Below, in pieces: positions 26,882-36,357 of a stretch of DNA of 64,000 nucleotides (position 1 is the first letter of the stretch; each line of letters opens with the position of its first letter). The stretch comes from an uncultured Bacteroidales bacterium. Its GTDB lineage: Bacteria; Bacteroidota; Bacteroidia; Bacteroidales; UBA932. A program made the position numbers and the translations under genes. The notes beneath the pieces were generated by a model, which did no database searches, was not told the DNA's origin, and was given only the letters and a program-made list of their open reading frames with translations. The DNA is taken from contig CALVAG010000004.1 in NCBI GenBank assembly GCA_944325445.1, positions 116,649 to 180,648 on the forward strand. The letters are read 5' to 3'.

Positions 26882-27706
26882 ATGGCAGTACGTAAATTTA
26901 AACCGGTAACTCCCGGTCAGAGAAATAAAATAATAAGCGCATTCGATGATATTACTTGCACGGTACCGGAGAAATCCCTGTTGCAGCCACTTCGTAAGAC
27001 AGGCGGACGCAACAATACCGGTAAGATGACAATGCGCTATATCGGTGGCGGTCACAAAAGAATGTATCGTGTGATAGATTTCCTTAGAAACAAGGATAAA
27101 TATAAAGCTACCGTAAAGACTATTGAATATGATCCTAACCGCAGTGCAAGAATCGCATTGGTGGTGTATGAAGATGGCGAGAAACGCTATATAATAGCTC
27201 CTAACGGAATCAAGGTAGGACAGGTGATCGCTTCCGGCCCGGGCGTAGCTCCCGAAATCGGAAATGCCCTTCCCCTTTCCGAAATTCCTCTTGGAACTGA
27301 TGTTCATAATATAGAGTTAAAACCTGGTAAGGGTGCGGCAATGGCGCGCAGCGCGGGTTGTTATGCACAACTTACGGCAAGAGAGGGAAATCATGCTATT
27401 CTCAAATTGCCTTCAGGCGAAACCAGAATGGTATTGGTTACCTGTCGCGCTACTGTAGGCGTAGTTTCCAATCCTGACCATAACCTCGAGTCTCATGGTA
27501 AGGCAGGACGTAAACGCTGGTTGGGTCGCAGACCTCGTAACCGCGGTGTTGTAATGAACCCTGTAGATCACCCTATGGGTGGTGGTGAAGGACGTGCTTC
27601 CGGAGGACATCCTCGCTCAAGAAAGGGTATACCTGCTAAGGGATACAAGACAAGGCATCCTAAGAAGGCTTCTAATAGGCTTATTATCGAGAGAAGGAAA
27701 AAATAG
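26882..27706 (+). CDS. rplB: Ribosomal protein L2
   Basis: A 274-residue L2 needed for subunit joining and peptidyl transfer. It has [33 protein letters not shown] and the conserved C-terminal [17 protein letters not shown] with its histidine. It lies 3 bases after rplW. Confidence 0.98.
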   Translation: MAVRKFKPVTPGQRNKIISAFDDITCTVPEKSLLQPLRKTGGRNNTGKMTMRYIGGGHKRMYRVIDFLRNKDKYKATVKTIEYDPNRSARIALVVYEDGEKRYIIAPNGIKVGQVIASGPGVAPEIGNALPLSEIPLGTDVHNIELKPGKGAAMARSAGCYAQLTAREGNHAILKLPSGETRMVLVTCRATVGVVSNPDHNLESHGKAGRKRWLGRRPRNRGVVMNPVDHPMGGGEGRASGGHPRSRKGIPAKGYKTRHPKKASNRLIIERRKK

Positions 27707-27725
27707 GAATTAACTTTAGATTATT

Positions 27726-27989
27726 ATGAGTCGTTCAATAAAAAAAGGGCCTTATATCGAGGCTAGTTTAGAGAAAAAAATTCTTGCCATGAATGCTTCC
27801 GGCAAGAAGGATGTTGTGAGAACCTGGTCGAGAGCCAGTATGATTTCGCCGGACTTTGTGGGTCATACTATAGCTGTTCATAACGGTAATAAGTTCATTC
27901 CTGTTTATGTTACTGAGAATATGGTAGGTCACAAGCTCGGAGAGTTTGCACCGACAAGAACCTTTAAAGGTCATTCGGGTAATCGTTAA
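27726..27989 (+). CDS. rpsS: Ribosomal protein S19
   Basis: An 87-residue S19 starting [20 protein letters not shown], with [20 protein letters not shown] and [17 protein letters not shown]. It belongs to the 30S head and lies 19 bases after rplB. Confidence 0.98.
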   Translation: MSRSIKKGPYIEASLEKKILAMNASGKKDVVRTWSRASMISPDFVGHTIAVHNGNKFIPVYVTENMVGHKLGEFAPTRTFKGHSGNR

Positions 27990-28014
27990 TAATTAATAAT
28001 AGAGATTACAGAAA

Positions 28015-28440
28015 ATGGGAGCTCGTAAAAGAAATATGGCCAATAGGCTTAAAGAGATAAAAAAACAGACAGCTATAGCAAAGCTGAATGATGTTCCTAC
28101 CTCTCCCCGCAAGATGCGTCTGGTTGCAGATATTATCAGGGGAGTAGAGGTGAACCGCGCTTTGGATATCCTTAAATATTCAAAGAAGGAGGCTTCTAAC
28201 CGTTTGGAAAAACTTCTCCGTTCTGCAATTGCGAACTGGGAGGCAAAGAATGAAGCCGATAGAAAAGAGTTGGAGAACGGAAACGTATTGGTGCAGACTA
28301 TCATGGTAGGTCAGGGCCGCACTCTTAAGAGAATCAGGACCGCACCTCAGGGCAGGGCTGCAAGGATACGTAAACGCTCTAATCATGTAACTATTATTTT
28401 AGGCAAAAAAGCCGTTAAATCAGAGGAGGAGGCTAAGTAA
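28015..28440 (+). CDS. rplV: Ribosomal protein L22
   Basis: A 141-residue L22 with an N-terminal extension ([17 protein letters not shown]) of the kind seen in Bacteroidetes. The core is [17 protein letters not shown] and [20 protein letters not shown], the latter forming the tunnel-lining hairpin. An inner Met at residue 8 is an alternative start. Its stop is 2 bases before rpsC. Confidence 0.97.
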   Translation: MGARKRNMANRLKEIKKQTAIAKLNDVPTSPRKMRLVADIIRGVEVNRALDILKYSKKEASNRLEKLLRSAIANWEAKNEADRKELENGNVLVQTIMVGQGRTLKRIRTAPQGRAARIRKRSNHVTIILGKKAVKSEEEAK

Positions 28441-28442
28441 TT

Positions 28443-29213
28443 ATGGGACAGAAAACAAATCCAATAAGCAACAGGCTCGGAATTATCCGCGGATGGGACT
28501 CTAACTGGTACGGCGGCAAGAATTATGCGGCGAAGATATTGGAGGATACAAAGATCCGTGAATATCTCAATGCACGTCTTGCAAAGGCAAGTTTGTCAAA
28601 GATAGTTATTGAGAGAACGCTGAAATTAATTACCGTCACAATCCACACGGCGCGTCCGGGTGTCATAATCGGAAAGGGTGGCTCCGAGGTAGACAAGCTT
28701 AAGAGCGAGTTGAAGAATATCTCGAACAAGGATGTTCAGATAAATATCTTTGAAGTAAAACGTCCTGAATTGGACGCCAATATAATTGCCAACAATATAG
28801 CAAGGCAGGTTGAAGGGCGTGTTTCATACCGCAGGGCTATAAAGATGGCCATTGCAACGACCATGAGAATGGGTGCCGAGGGTATAAAGGTGCTTATCAG
28901 CGGCCGTCTCGGCGGTGCTGAAATGGCGCGTTCCGAACTTTACAAAGAGGGACGTACTCCGCTCCATACTTTCCGTGCGGATATCGATTACGCTTTGGCT
29001 GAGGCTCATACCAAAGTCGGTGTATTGGGTATCAAGGTGTGGGTATGCAACGGCGAGGTATATGGCAAGAGAGACCTTACTCCAAATGCCGGTGTAAGCA
29101 CCAATGCTTCTGCACAGGGTGGCCAGAGAGGCAACGAGCGCAGAGGTGGCAGAGGACGTTCAGACAGGCGTAAAGGCGGTGCAAAACGTCCTGCGGCAAA
29201 AGAGCAGGAGTAG
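28443..29213 (+). CDS. rpsC: Ribosomal protein S3
   Basis: A 256-residue S3 starting [20 protein letters not shown]. It contains the KH domain motif [15 protein letters not shown] and [20 protein letters not shown]. The C-terminus carries a long basic Gly/Arg-rich tail ([17 protein letters not shown]). It is the last gene of this operon: a terminator follows at 29241 and rplP is not present. Confidence 0.98.
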   Translation: MGQKTNPISNRLGIIRGWDSNWYGGKNYAAKILEDTKIREYLNARLAKASLSKIVIERTLKLITVTIHTARPGVIIGKGGSEVDKLKSELKNISNKDVQINIFEVKRPELDANIIANNIARQVEGRVSYRRAIKMAIATTMRMGAEGIKVLISGRLGGAEMARSELYKEGRTPLHTFRADIDYALAEAHTKVGVLGIKVWVCNGEVYGKRDLTPNAGVSTNASAQGGQRGNERRGGRGRSDRRKGGAKRPAAKEQE

Positions 29214-29240
29214 AGACTGTCGGAATGCTTTATAGAGACA

Positions 29241-29271
29241 GGGCCGGTTGAAAATTCTACCGGCCCTTTTT
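29241..29271 (+). terminator. Intrinsic terminator after rpsC
   Basis: GGGCCGGT (29241-29248) pairs with ACCGGCCC (29259-29266) and is followed by TTTTT. It closes the ribosomal protein operon. Confidence 0.9.
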
Positions 29272-29283
29272 GCATTATACCGG

Positions 29284-29313
29284 TATGCCCTATTGTAAAA
29301 AAGGCTATATTTG
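29284..29313 (+). promoter_or_regulatory. Promoter of the serine hydrolase gene
   Basis: TATATTTG (29306-29313) matches the -7 element. TATG (29284-29287) sits 18 bases upstream as a poor -33 element. It places the gene start at 29335. Confidence 0.45.
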
Positions 29314-29334
29314 TTTATCAAAATCAACTCGCGT

Positions 29335-30534
29335 ATGAAAAAATTTGTTTTATCTTTAATTGCAATCTTTTTTGCACTCTCCTCTTTTGCCATAGAGCGT
29401 AAGGCGCCTCAGGAAGAGGGAATGGACCCGGAACGCCTTTCGAAGGTAGATGAGATAATAAATGCCTCTATAGAGAATAAGGAGATTCCCGGTGCCGTTT
29501 TGGCCGTTGTCAGAAATGGAAATCTTGTCTATCTGAAGGCCTACGGCAATAAGAGCGTCGATCCTGTAGAACCGATGACAGAGAACACGGTCTTCGATCT
29601 GGCTTCCTGCAGCAAGGTCGTAGGTACTACAATATCGATGATGCAGCTGTTGGAGAGGGGATGCTATCGTTTGACCGACAGGGTGGATATGTATATCCCG
29701 GGCTTCGAGCCTTATGTAGACCCTGAAACCGGAGAAAAGGTACATATCAGAATAGTGGATCTGCTTACACACTCTTCCGGACTTCCTTCATATGTCGCTC
29801 CCGAAGTGGTAATCAAGGCTTGCGGCAAGGATGATCCCGATTCTTTGATGAGTTATATATGCAAGATGAAAAGGGAGTTCAGGCCTACAACGGATTTTCA
29901 ATACAGTTGCCTGAATTTTATAACTCTCCAGAATATTTTACAGAATATTACAAGTGAAAAGCTGTGCGACTATGCGCAGAAGAATATCTTTGACGTATTG
30001 GGCATGACCCATACTGCATATAATCCTAAATTGAATAATAACGAGCAGATAATGAAGCTTGTCGCTCCTACCGAGAAACAGCCTGACGGCAAGTATCTTC
30101 TCGGTGAAGTGCATGATCCTCTTGCCCGCGTTATGAACCATGGAAATTCCGGTAATGCAGGAGTCTTTTCGAATGCCGAAGATCTGGCGATACTTGCAGC
30201 CGCCCTTATGAACGGTGGTGAAGTCGACGGCAAGAGAATTCTCGGAAAACTTACCGTCGAAACCATGATAAGGGTTCCAGAAGAGGTTAAGCAGTTGGGC
30301 CGTTCTTTGGGATGGGACAACTATTCTCCCTATGCTTCAAATAACGGAAACCTGTTTCATCCTACAATGACATTCGGGCATACAGGTTATACCGGAACAT
30401 CGATCATAATAGATCCGGTCTCTAAAACATCGGTTATTCTTTTGGCTCACAGGGTGCATCCTGCAGACAAGGGAAGTGTGGTAAGGCTCAGGGCCTTAGT
30501 GGCAAATGTAGTTGCAGGCTCTATAGTCGAGTAG
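29335..30534 (+). CDS. Exported serine hydrolase of the beta-lactamase (class C-like) fold
   Basis: The start MKKFVLSLIAIFFALSSFAI (29335) gives a normal signal peptide; an upstream in-frame Met at 29311 lies inside the promoter. About 399 residues. The SxxK active site is in FDLASCSKVVG. The second motif region is FQYSCLNFITLQ, with Tyr in place. A HTGYTG stretch near the C-terminus stands where the KTG-type box is found. Such proteins act as D-aminopeptidases, esterases or penicillin-binding-like enzymes; true resistance activity is not implied. Confidence 0.88.
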   Translation: MKKFVLSLIAIFFALSSFAIERKAPQEEGMDPERLSKVDEIINASIENKEIPGAVLAVVRNGNLVYLKAYGNKSVDPVEPMTENTVFDLASCSKVVGTTISMMQLLERGCYRLTDRVDMYIPGFEPYVDPETGEKVHIRIVDLLTHSSGLPSYVAPEVVIKACGKDDPDSLMSYICKMKREFRPTTDFQYSCLNFITLQNILQNITSEKLCDYAQKNIFDVLGMTHTAYNPKLNNNEQIMKLVAPTEKQPDGKYLLGEVHDPLARVMNHGNSGNAGVFSNAEDLAILAAALMNGGEVDGKRILGKLTVETMIRVPEEVKQLGRSLGWDNYSPYASNNGNLFHPTMTFGHTGYTGTSIIIDPVSKTSVILLAHRVHPADKGSVVRLRALVANVVAGSIVE

Positions 30535-30565
30535 AATAAGGGCTGTGAATAGAGATATAAAACGT

Positions 30566-30603
30566 GTTGCCGGCAATATTTAAATTGTCGGCAACTCTTT
30601 TTA
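30566..30603. terminator. Terminator between the serine hydrolase and TonB receptor genes
   Basis: GTTGCCGGCAAT (30566-30577) pairs with ATTGTCGGCAAC (30584-30595) over 12 base pairs including one G-U. TCTTTTTT follows on the plus strand. It may serve the convergent gene as well. Confidence 0.8.
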
Positions 30604-30619
30604 TGGTAATGGTGAAAAA

Positions 30620-33019
30620 TTAAAAATTCAGGCTTATTCCCATAACCAGATTTCTCGGAGCGCCCCAATAGCCGGTAAAGCTCTCCCTTGTGTGGTCTGT
30701 TCCGTCGAGCCCTCTTATTATATATTTGCTGTCAAAAATATTATTGAGACTCAGGAATACCGATAGATCTATCTTCCCTAATTCAAATGTGTTGTTTACA
30801 TTAAGATTGACAATATGGTATGCCGGAATTCTGTACGGATCTGCGGTATCGTCTGGATTTGTGCGTGAATCCGGTTCAAAATCCGCCCAATATCTGTCGC
30901 CGTACTGCCAGTTTGCAGAAATCGTAAAATCAGAAAGCTGCCTGGACGCAGCAGATGCCAGATGCTTGAATGGGGTAATCTCTACGGCGGCGCCTATTTG
31001 GGTTTGCGGGGCGTCTCCTACCGGCAGGCCGTCGCTGTAGACATTGATTTCTGCTATGGTTTGGCCGCTATAGTCGTCGTAAATGGACGCGTGCACGTCG
31101 TTTTTCCATTTCCAGCTTCCGAAAGATGCGTTTGCGTAGATTTTTGCCCATGTGGAAAGATTGTAATGTCCCTCTATCTCTATTCCGTAATGGAGAGCGT
31201 TGAGCCCTGTAATCATATATCTGTAGGCATCCTCTTCCAGCGGACGATAGGCATCGCTCATAAGCGATTTGTTAAACCAGTATGCTCCGTAAACCGTAGT
31301 CTCGATTGCTCCGCGATAATGTACGAAACGGTAACCCAACTCTCCAAGCAGGTTCTTTTCATTTTTGACCCCTTCGCTTATACGGTTGTTCCCGCTCGAA
31401 AAGTAGACATTCGAGTATGGGATTCTGCTATATGCGGCAGCGTTCAGGTAGAAGCTCTGCTTCATGTCCATCTTGTAGAGTACTCCTGCCTTGAAACTGC
31501 CTCCTATGCCCTTTGCAGCCTTGCTGTAATAGTTGCCTTTGGTATAATTGTATTTGTCCCACCTTTTTGTAAGCGCTCCATACAATGATGCTCCGGCATT
31601 GACAACAAAGCGGTTCTTTTTGTAAACCATGGAGGCATAGAGCGTTCCGTAGTTGTGGTTTTTGCCGTTGTTGGTTCTGATATAGTCGCCCACTTTTTTT
31701 ATCGGATTCCTGCCGTTAAGGCCGGCAAGCGAATTGTTGCTGTAATCCTCATACCAGAAATCTCCTCCGAGTAGGTCTGTGATCTTCTCCTTTTCCCATG
31801 TATTGTAAAGCTGGTAGTGAAGCCCTCCTTCCAACGAAAGATTGTTATTCAAATCCCAGATTGCGCTTGTAAGGGCCCCGAACTGGATATGGCCGGCCAT
31901 ATAGTCGCTCATGATATTCTGCGAAGATTCCCCGTTTTCCGCACTTGCCCTGTTCTCTGCAATTATGGCATCCCAATCTATATGGCCGTCTTTTTGATAA
32001 GAGATGATTCTCTGGCCCTTGCTTTCTGTCCAGACTCCTCCTCCGTTGCCTATTGCCATATAGACGGCACTGTTGATTTTTAAATTGTCGTTGTTTGTAA
32101 AGAAATGGTTGAGGGTGAAGTATGGTTTGAAATAGTTGTTCTCACTTATGTTTTTTTGAACGGTTTTGCCGTTTCCGTCTCTGTAAAATCCCCAGTTTTT
32201 GCTGTAGCTGCGTCCGTACTGTTCCATTTCGGCATAGGTAATGCGCTGGCTGCGTTGCTGGTGACGTTCAGGTCCGCCCAACGCGGTAAATAGAAGCGAG
32301 TGGCGCTCGTTTATTCTTTTGCTTATACTCAGCATATATGCCCCGGCAGAAGCATCTGTGCACTCTACATAGCCGTGCCCCCATAAATAGGAACCGGTCA
32401 GCGAAATACCCCATCCGTTGCCTATCTCTCCGCTGTTATAGCTGAAATATCCTTTTGAAAGCTGGTAATCGGTGTAGCTGTAACCTACTTCGAACGAAGG
32501 CTCGATAAGCGGGCTTTTTGTAATTATATTGATTGTGCCGCCTACCGAATTGTCCGACAGCATGGATGCCCCTATGCCCTTTTGCAGTTGGATTGTGGAT
32601 GTGGCATCGGTGAGTCCCAGCCAGTTGTTCCAGAACATGGAACCGCTGGTAAGTCCCGAGATGGGGATACCGTTCAGCAGTACGGAGATGTTTTCCTGCT
32701 GGAATCCGCGGATATTTATCTTGGCATCTCCGAAGCTGCCGGTTTCCGCTGTGGCAAAGACTCCCGGAACCTCTTTGAGCAGTTCGGGAAAGGTCTTCCC
32801 TGCAGACTTTATCTTAATCTGCTTTTCATCTATGCTCGTAAGTCTGAGAGGCGAACTCCTTTTGTTTTGAATACCGGCGGAAACCGTGATTTCATTGAGA
32901 AGAATGGCCGTGGTGTCTGCTTCATCGCCGAGCCGTGTCTCTTCCGGAAAGCCGTCTGCATAGATGGCAAACGGCATAAAGGTCAATAGAAGGGTAAATA
33001 AAAAAAATCTTGTTGACAT
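30620..33019 (-). CDS. TonB-dependent receptor under FMN riboswitch control (candidate flavin receptor)
   Basis: A 799-residue outer-membrane receptor. A signal peptide ends near IYADG. A TonB box-like EITVSA lies at about 42-47. The plug includes FPELLKEVPGVFATAETG, INIRGFQQENISVLLNGIPI and SVGGTINIITKSP. The 22-strand barrel ends in the C-terminal Phe. It lacks the N-terminal SusC-type beta-sandwich, so it is a classical small-ligand receptor. The only upstream control element is an FMN riboswitch, which strongly suggests uptake of riboflavin or another flavin. The ligand is inferred from regulation, not from sequence homology. Confidence 0.9.
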   Translation of the reverse strand: MSTRFFLFTLLLTFMPFAIYADGFPEETRLGDEADTTAILLNEITVSAGIQNKRSSPLRLTSIDEKQIKIKSAGKTFPELLKEVPGVFATAETGSFGDAKINIRGFQQENISVLLNGIPISGLTSGSMFWNNWLGLTDATSTIQLQKGIGASMLSDNSVGGTINIITKSPLIEPSFEVGYSYTDYQLSKGYFSYNSGEIGNGWGISLTGSYLWGHGYVECTDASAGAYMLSISKRINERHSLLFTALGGPERHQQRSQRITYAEMEQYGRSYSKNWGFYRDGNGKTVQKNISENNYFKPYFTLNHFFTNNDNLKINSAVYMAIGNGGGVWTESKGQRIISYQKDGHIDWDAIIAENRASAENGESSQNIMSDYMAGHIQFGALTSAIWDLNNNLSLEGGLHYQLYNTWEKEKITDLLGGDFWYEDYSNNSLAGLNGRNPIKKVGDYIRTNNGKNHNYGTLYASMVYKKNRFVVNAGASLYGALTKRWDKYNYTKGNYYSKAAKGIGGSFKAGVLYKMDMKQSFYLNAAAYSRIPYSNVYFSSGNNRISEGVKNEKNLLGELGYRFVHYRGAIETTVYGAYWFNKSLMSDAYRPLEEDAYRYMITGLNALHYGIEIEGHYNLSTWAKIYANASFGSWKWKNDVHASIYDDYSGQTIAEINVYSDGLPVGDAPQTQIGAAVEITPFKHLASAASRQLSDFTISANWQYGDRYWADFEPDSRTNPDDTADPYRIPAYHIVNLNVNNTFELGKIDLSVFLSLNNIFDSKYIIRGLDGTDHTRESFTGYWGAPRNLVMGISLNF

Positions 33020-33129
33020 AAACGTAATTTTTAGTTAATAAAAAAAGTTTATCAACAAGGCCAATGGGAAAACAATATCGGAATTATAAGGCGGAACGTT
33101 CCGGCACAGCCGTACCCCATAATGCGACT

Positions 33130-33237
33130 ATCTTCTTCCATCCAGACTATACTGTCGGTGCCGTAATTCCAACGGCTCTGCCCTGAGGGGCTCGCGGACT
33201 TTACCGCCGATCGGGAATTTCACCCTGCCCTGAAGAT
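33130..33237 (-). promoter_or_regulatory. FMN riboswitch (RFN element)
   Basis: Read on the minus strand from 33237, P1 (ATCTTC/GAAGAT) encloses the near-invariant RFN core: CAGGGTGAAATTCCCGA, CGGCGGTA, AGTCCGCGAGC, a variable arm (GAGCCGTTGGAATTACGGC), ACCGACAGTATAGTC and TGGATGGAAGA. All the conserved blocks of the FMN aptamer are in order. It lies 111 bases upstream of the TonB receptor gene. The intervening sequence has small hairpins (CGGCTGTGCCG, CGGAACGTTCCG) and a T7 run near the gene. I cannot tell whether control acts on transcription or translation. Confidence 0.93.
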
Positions 33238-33243
33238 TGAACG

Positions 33244-33274
33244 CAAATATGGAGATTCTCTGCCGAAATTCAAA
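33244..33274 (-). promoter_or_regulatory. Promoter driving the FMN riboswitch transcript
   Basis: On the minus strand, TTTG (33274-33271), 19 bases, then CATATTTG (33251-33244) differs from TTTG-N19-TAnnTTTG by one base. Transcription would begin almost exactly at the riboswitch P1. Confidence 0.6.
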
Positions 33275-33288
33275 ATGAATTATGGTTT

Positions 33289-34062
33289 TTATCCTAAATT
33301 TTTTCTTACTCCGTCCAAAAAATGTTTCATTTCGCCGCTGTCATGTTTATTGACAATTTCCAGCAGTTTGCCCAATTCATTTATGATTTTATTGAGCTGA
33401 TGAGGCGTGTTGGGGTTGAAGAGTATCTCGGTAAGAAGATAATCATCCTCTGAAAGCAGCCCCCTTGCAATCGCGAGGTGCTTTTTGAATGTCGTGCCCG
33501 GGGCATCCTGATGCTTCATGATGGATGCAAATACCAGGGTTGAGGCAAAAGGGATGGAGAGCGAATAGGCCACCACCTGGTCATGTTCTTCGAATGTGTA
33601 TTCGCAAATATTGAGTTTTAGCGTACTGAACAGGTCCTTAAAGAATATCCGTCCCAAATAGTCGGACTCCTTTATGATTATCGCGCTCTCCTGTTGCAGG
33701 TTTCCAAGATTTGCGAAGGTAGGTCCGAACATGGGGTGTGTGGAGACATACCGGAATCCGCAGTTCCGGTAAAAATCCTTCAGCCCGGTCTTTACAGAGG
33801 CGATATCGGCCAATATGCAATCCTTATTCACATATGGAATGATATTTTCGAACGCCTCTATTGTCCTGTTAAGAGTTGCGCAATTCAATACGAGTTCCGG
33901 GGAGAACTCTTTTGCCTCTTCGTATTTTGTGAAACGCAGGGCATTGTATATGAAGCGCAATCTTTGGGGATCGCTTTCAAGAACGGCAACGTCATGGTTG
34001 AAACTGAAAAGGTCTGTGAAGAATGAGCCCATTTTTCCGGCTCCTATGACAAGTATTCTCAT
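33289..34062 (-). CDS. tyrA: Prephenate dehydrogenase
   Basis: A 257-residue NAD(P)-binding protein starting MRILVIGAGKMGSFF (GxGxxG Rossmann motif), with STHPMFGPTFANLG, the TyrA signature. It converts prephenate to 4-hydroxyphenylpyruvate, the tyrosine branch. It is the last gene of the pheA-aminotransferase-aroF/CM-tyrA operon, 8 bases after the DAHP synthase gene. It carries no chorismate mutase or ACT domain of its own; the mutase is fused to the DAHP synthase instead. Confidence 0.92.
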   Translation of the reverse strand: MRILVIGAGKMGSFFTDLFSFNHDVAVLESDPQRLRFIYNALRFTKYEEAKEFSPELVLNCATLNRTIEAFENIIPYVNKDCILADIASVKTGLKDFYRNCGFRYVSTHPMFGPTFANLGNLQQESAIIIKESDYLGRIFFKDLFSTLKLNICEYTFEEHDQVVAYSLSIPFASTLVFASIMKHQDAPGTTFKKHLAIARGLLSEDDYLLTEILFNPNTPHQLNKIINELGKLLEIVNKHDSGEMKHFLDGVRKNLG

Positions 34063-34070
34063 TGTTTCCG

Positions 34071-35129
34071 CTATTTCATTATTTCCATTTGTACTCTGAC
34101 AGACTCTTCATGTATGGATTTCATTATTTCGGCGATAAAATCGGGGTTCAGTTCCATGGCTTTGCCCAGTTTGGCCCTGTTCTCGAGAATGTCGTTATAT
34201 CTGCCCGATTGCAGAATAGGCATATTGTGCTCTTTTTTGTATGTTCCTATTTCCCTTGAAATCCTCATTCTTTTTGCCAGTGTGGCGAGCAGCTGCTCGT
34301 CTATTTCGTCTATCTGTTTTCTTAGGACCGTGATATCCTCGGTCGTCTGTGCATTGTCTCTTATTACCAACATACTGAGTGTATAATCTAAAACATCGGG
34401 AGTAAGTTGCTGTGCGGCATCGCTGAGCGCATGGTCGGGGTCGCAGTGCGATTCTATGATAAGGCCGTCGAAATTCAAATCGAGCGCCTGCTGGGATATC
34501 GGGGCTACAAGTTCTCTCTTTCCGCCTATATGGCTCGGATCGCAGAATATGGAGAGTTCCGGATACCTTCTTTTGAGTTCGATAGGAATATGCCATAGCG
34601 GGAGGTTTCTGTAGAGTTTTTTCTCATATGAACTGAATCCTCTGTGTATGACACCTATTTTTCTGATTCCGGCACCGTAAATACGCTCTATCGCTCCAAT
34701 CCACAGTTCCAAATCTGGATTTACAGGATTTTTGACCAGAACAGGGATATCCATCCCCTTGAGTGCATCTGCAAGTTCCTGCATCGCAAAAGGGTTTGCT
34801 ACGGTCCTGGCTCCTATCCAAAGGATATCTATTCCGGCCTTGAGTGCCTCGAGAACATGGTAAGGAGTTGCAACCTCGGTTGCTGTAAGCATACCCGTCT
34901 TTTCTTTTACCTCTTTAAGCCATGGAAGCCCTACGGCGCCCACGCCTTCGAACCCTCCCGGTTTTGTACGGGGTTTCCAGATTCCTGCCCTGAAAATCCT
35001 TATTCCCTTAGAGGCCAAATTTTGTGCAATGTTCAATACTTGTTCCCTGCTTTCCGCACTGCACGGACCGGCTATAACAATAGGTCTTTTATTGTCTATG
35101 CCGTCGATTTGCAATTTTTCTATTTTCAT
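34071..35129 (-). CDS. DAHP synthase fused to chorismate mutase
   Basis: A 352-residue bifunctional protein. Residues about 1-255 are a type I-beta DAHP synthase (VIAGPCSAESREQVL, RAGIWKPRTKPGGFEGVG, GVIHRGFSSYE, FCDPSHIGGKRELV), which condenses PEP and erythrose 4-phosphate. Residues about 265-350 are an AroQ chorismate mutase (VLRKQIDEIDEQLLATLAKRM, REIGTYKKEHNMPILQSGRY). The C-terminal order is the Bacteroidetes/Porphyromonas type, and the mutase domain may give allosteric feedback by prephenate. It combines the first shikimate step with the branch-point step inside the Phe/Tyr operon. Confidence 0.95.
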   Translation of the reverse strand: MKIEKLQIDGIDNKRPIVIAGPCSAESREQVLNIAQNLASKGIRIFRAGIWKPRTKPGGFEGVGAVGLPWLKEVKEKTGMLTATEVATPYHVLEALKAGIDILWIGARTVANPFAMQELADALKGMDIPVLVKNPVNPDLELWIGAIERIYGAGIRKIGVIHRGFSSYEKKLYRNLPLWHIPIELKRRYPELSIFCDPSHIGGKRELVAPISQQALDLNFDGLIIESHCDPDHALSDAAQQLTPDVLDYTLSMLVIRDNAQTTEDITVLRKQIDEIDEQLLATLAKRMRISREIGTYKKEHNMPILQSGRYNDILENRAKLGKAMELNPDFIAEIMKSIHEESVRVQMEIMK

Positions 35130-35159
35130 ATGCTGAACTTTTAACGATTTCTATATCTG

Positions 35160-36335
35160 TTATTTTTTAATTCTCCTTATTCTTTCCAATGCCTCTTCCA
35201 ACTGCTTCTCATTGCAGCAGAGGGAGATCCTGACATAATTTTTCCCGTTGCCGCCGAAGATGAACCCGGGGGTAAGGAAGACCTTTGCTCCGTAAAGAAT
35301 CTTGTCGCAAAGGAGTTTCGCCTCTCCATCGACTTTGCCCCAAAGAAAAAGTCCGACCTGGTTGTCATTTACATTCGCTCCTATCTCTTCCATAATCGCC
35401 TTTGCAAGGGCTTTTCTTCCGGCATAAACGCGGTTCATGTTTTCATACCACTCTTTTGGGGCCGACAGGGCTTCTGCCGCAGCCAGCTGCATGGGCCTGA
35501 ACATGCCGGAGTCCATATTGCTCTTTACTCTTAAAATCCATTGTAAAAAATGGGAATTTGTCGCAAGCATCCCTATGCGCCATCCGGGCATGTTGTGCGC
35601 CTTGCTCAGAGAGTTAAGTTCTATGCATATTTCCTTGCTCCCCGGAACCGAAAGAATACTCAATGGTTTGTCATTCAGGATAAAACTGTACGGATTGTCA
35701 TGGCATATTATTATGTTGTGCTTTTTGCCGAATGCGACCAGCTTTTCAAATAGTTCGGGGGAACCGTTTGCCCCGGTAGGCATGTTGGGATAGTTGCACC
35801 ACATGAGTTTTGTCTTTTCCAAAGAGATTTTCCCCTCTGCATCATCCTTTTCGATAGCCTCGAAATCAGGTTCCCAACCTCTCTTTTCATCTAAGGAGTA
35901 GTTGTAAATTTCGGCGCCTGCCAGTCTGGAAACAGATGTGTATGTAGGGTAACCGGGGTCCGGCACGAGCACTCCGTCGCCTTCATTGATAAAGGCCAGC
36001 GTTATATGCATTATCCCCTCCTTACTCCCTATGAGCGGCAATATTTCGTTTGCCGGGTCCAGTTCGACATTATACCATTTTTTATACCAGCCGGAGAAGG
36101 CATTACGCAATTCGGGAATCCCGACATACGGCTGGTATCCATGCGAATCCTCTCTTTTTGCATTTTTTGCCAGAGTCTCTACGGTTTTTTCTGACGGAGG
36201 CAGATCGGGGCTTCCTATTCCAAGGTTTATTACATTGTCTCCCTTGGCATTCATCTGTGCTATTTCCTTGAGTTTTACGGAAAAGTAATACTCCTGTACA
36301 TCCGAAATCCTTTCTGCCGGTTTAATCTCTTTCAT
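35160..36335 (-). CDS. PLP-dependent class I/II aminotransferase, probably aromatic
   Basis: I start it at MKEIKPAERISDVQEYYF (36335). The longer frame to 36428 runs back into pheA and adds a non-homologous stretch. About 391 residues of fold-type I aminotransferase with the PLP lysine in ELNSLSKAHNMPGWRIGML and WCNYPNMPTGAN. In this operon it most likely makes phenylalanine and tyrosine from their keto acids. Related proteins are annotated as aspartate or LL-diaminopimelate-type aminotransferases, so the substrate is an inference from context. Confidence 0.88.
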   Translation of the reverse strand: MKEIKPAERISDVQEYYFSVKLKEIAQMNAKGDNVINLGIGSPDLPPSEKTVETLAKNAKREDSHGYQPYVGIPELRNAFSGWYKKWYNVELDPANEILPLIGSKEGIMHITLAFINEGDGVLVPDPGYPTYTSVSRLAGAEIYNYSLDEKRGWEPDFEAIEKDDAEGKISLEKTKLMWCNYPNMPTGANGSPELFEKLVAFGKKHNIIICHDNPYSFILNDKPLSILSVPGSKEICIELNSLSKAHNMPGWRIGMLATNSHFLQWILRVKSNMDSGMFRPMQLAAAEALSAPKEWYENMNRVYAGRKALAKAIMEEIGANVNDNQVGLFLWGKVDGEAKLLCDKILYGAKVFLTPGFIFGGNGKNYVRISLCCNEKQLEEALERIRRIKK

Positions 36336-36357
36336 AATCGTTAGTTTTTTCCGTTTT

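Noticed and set aside
33020..33237. Thiamin (TPP) or cobalamin riboswitch before the TonB receptor
   Set aside because: These are the usual vitamin switches before such receptors, but the conserved blocks match the FMN aptamer and not the THI box or B12 box.
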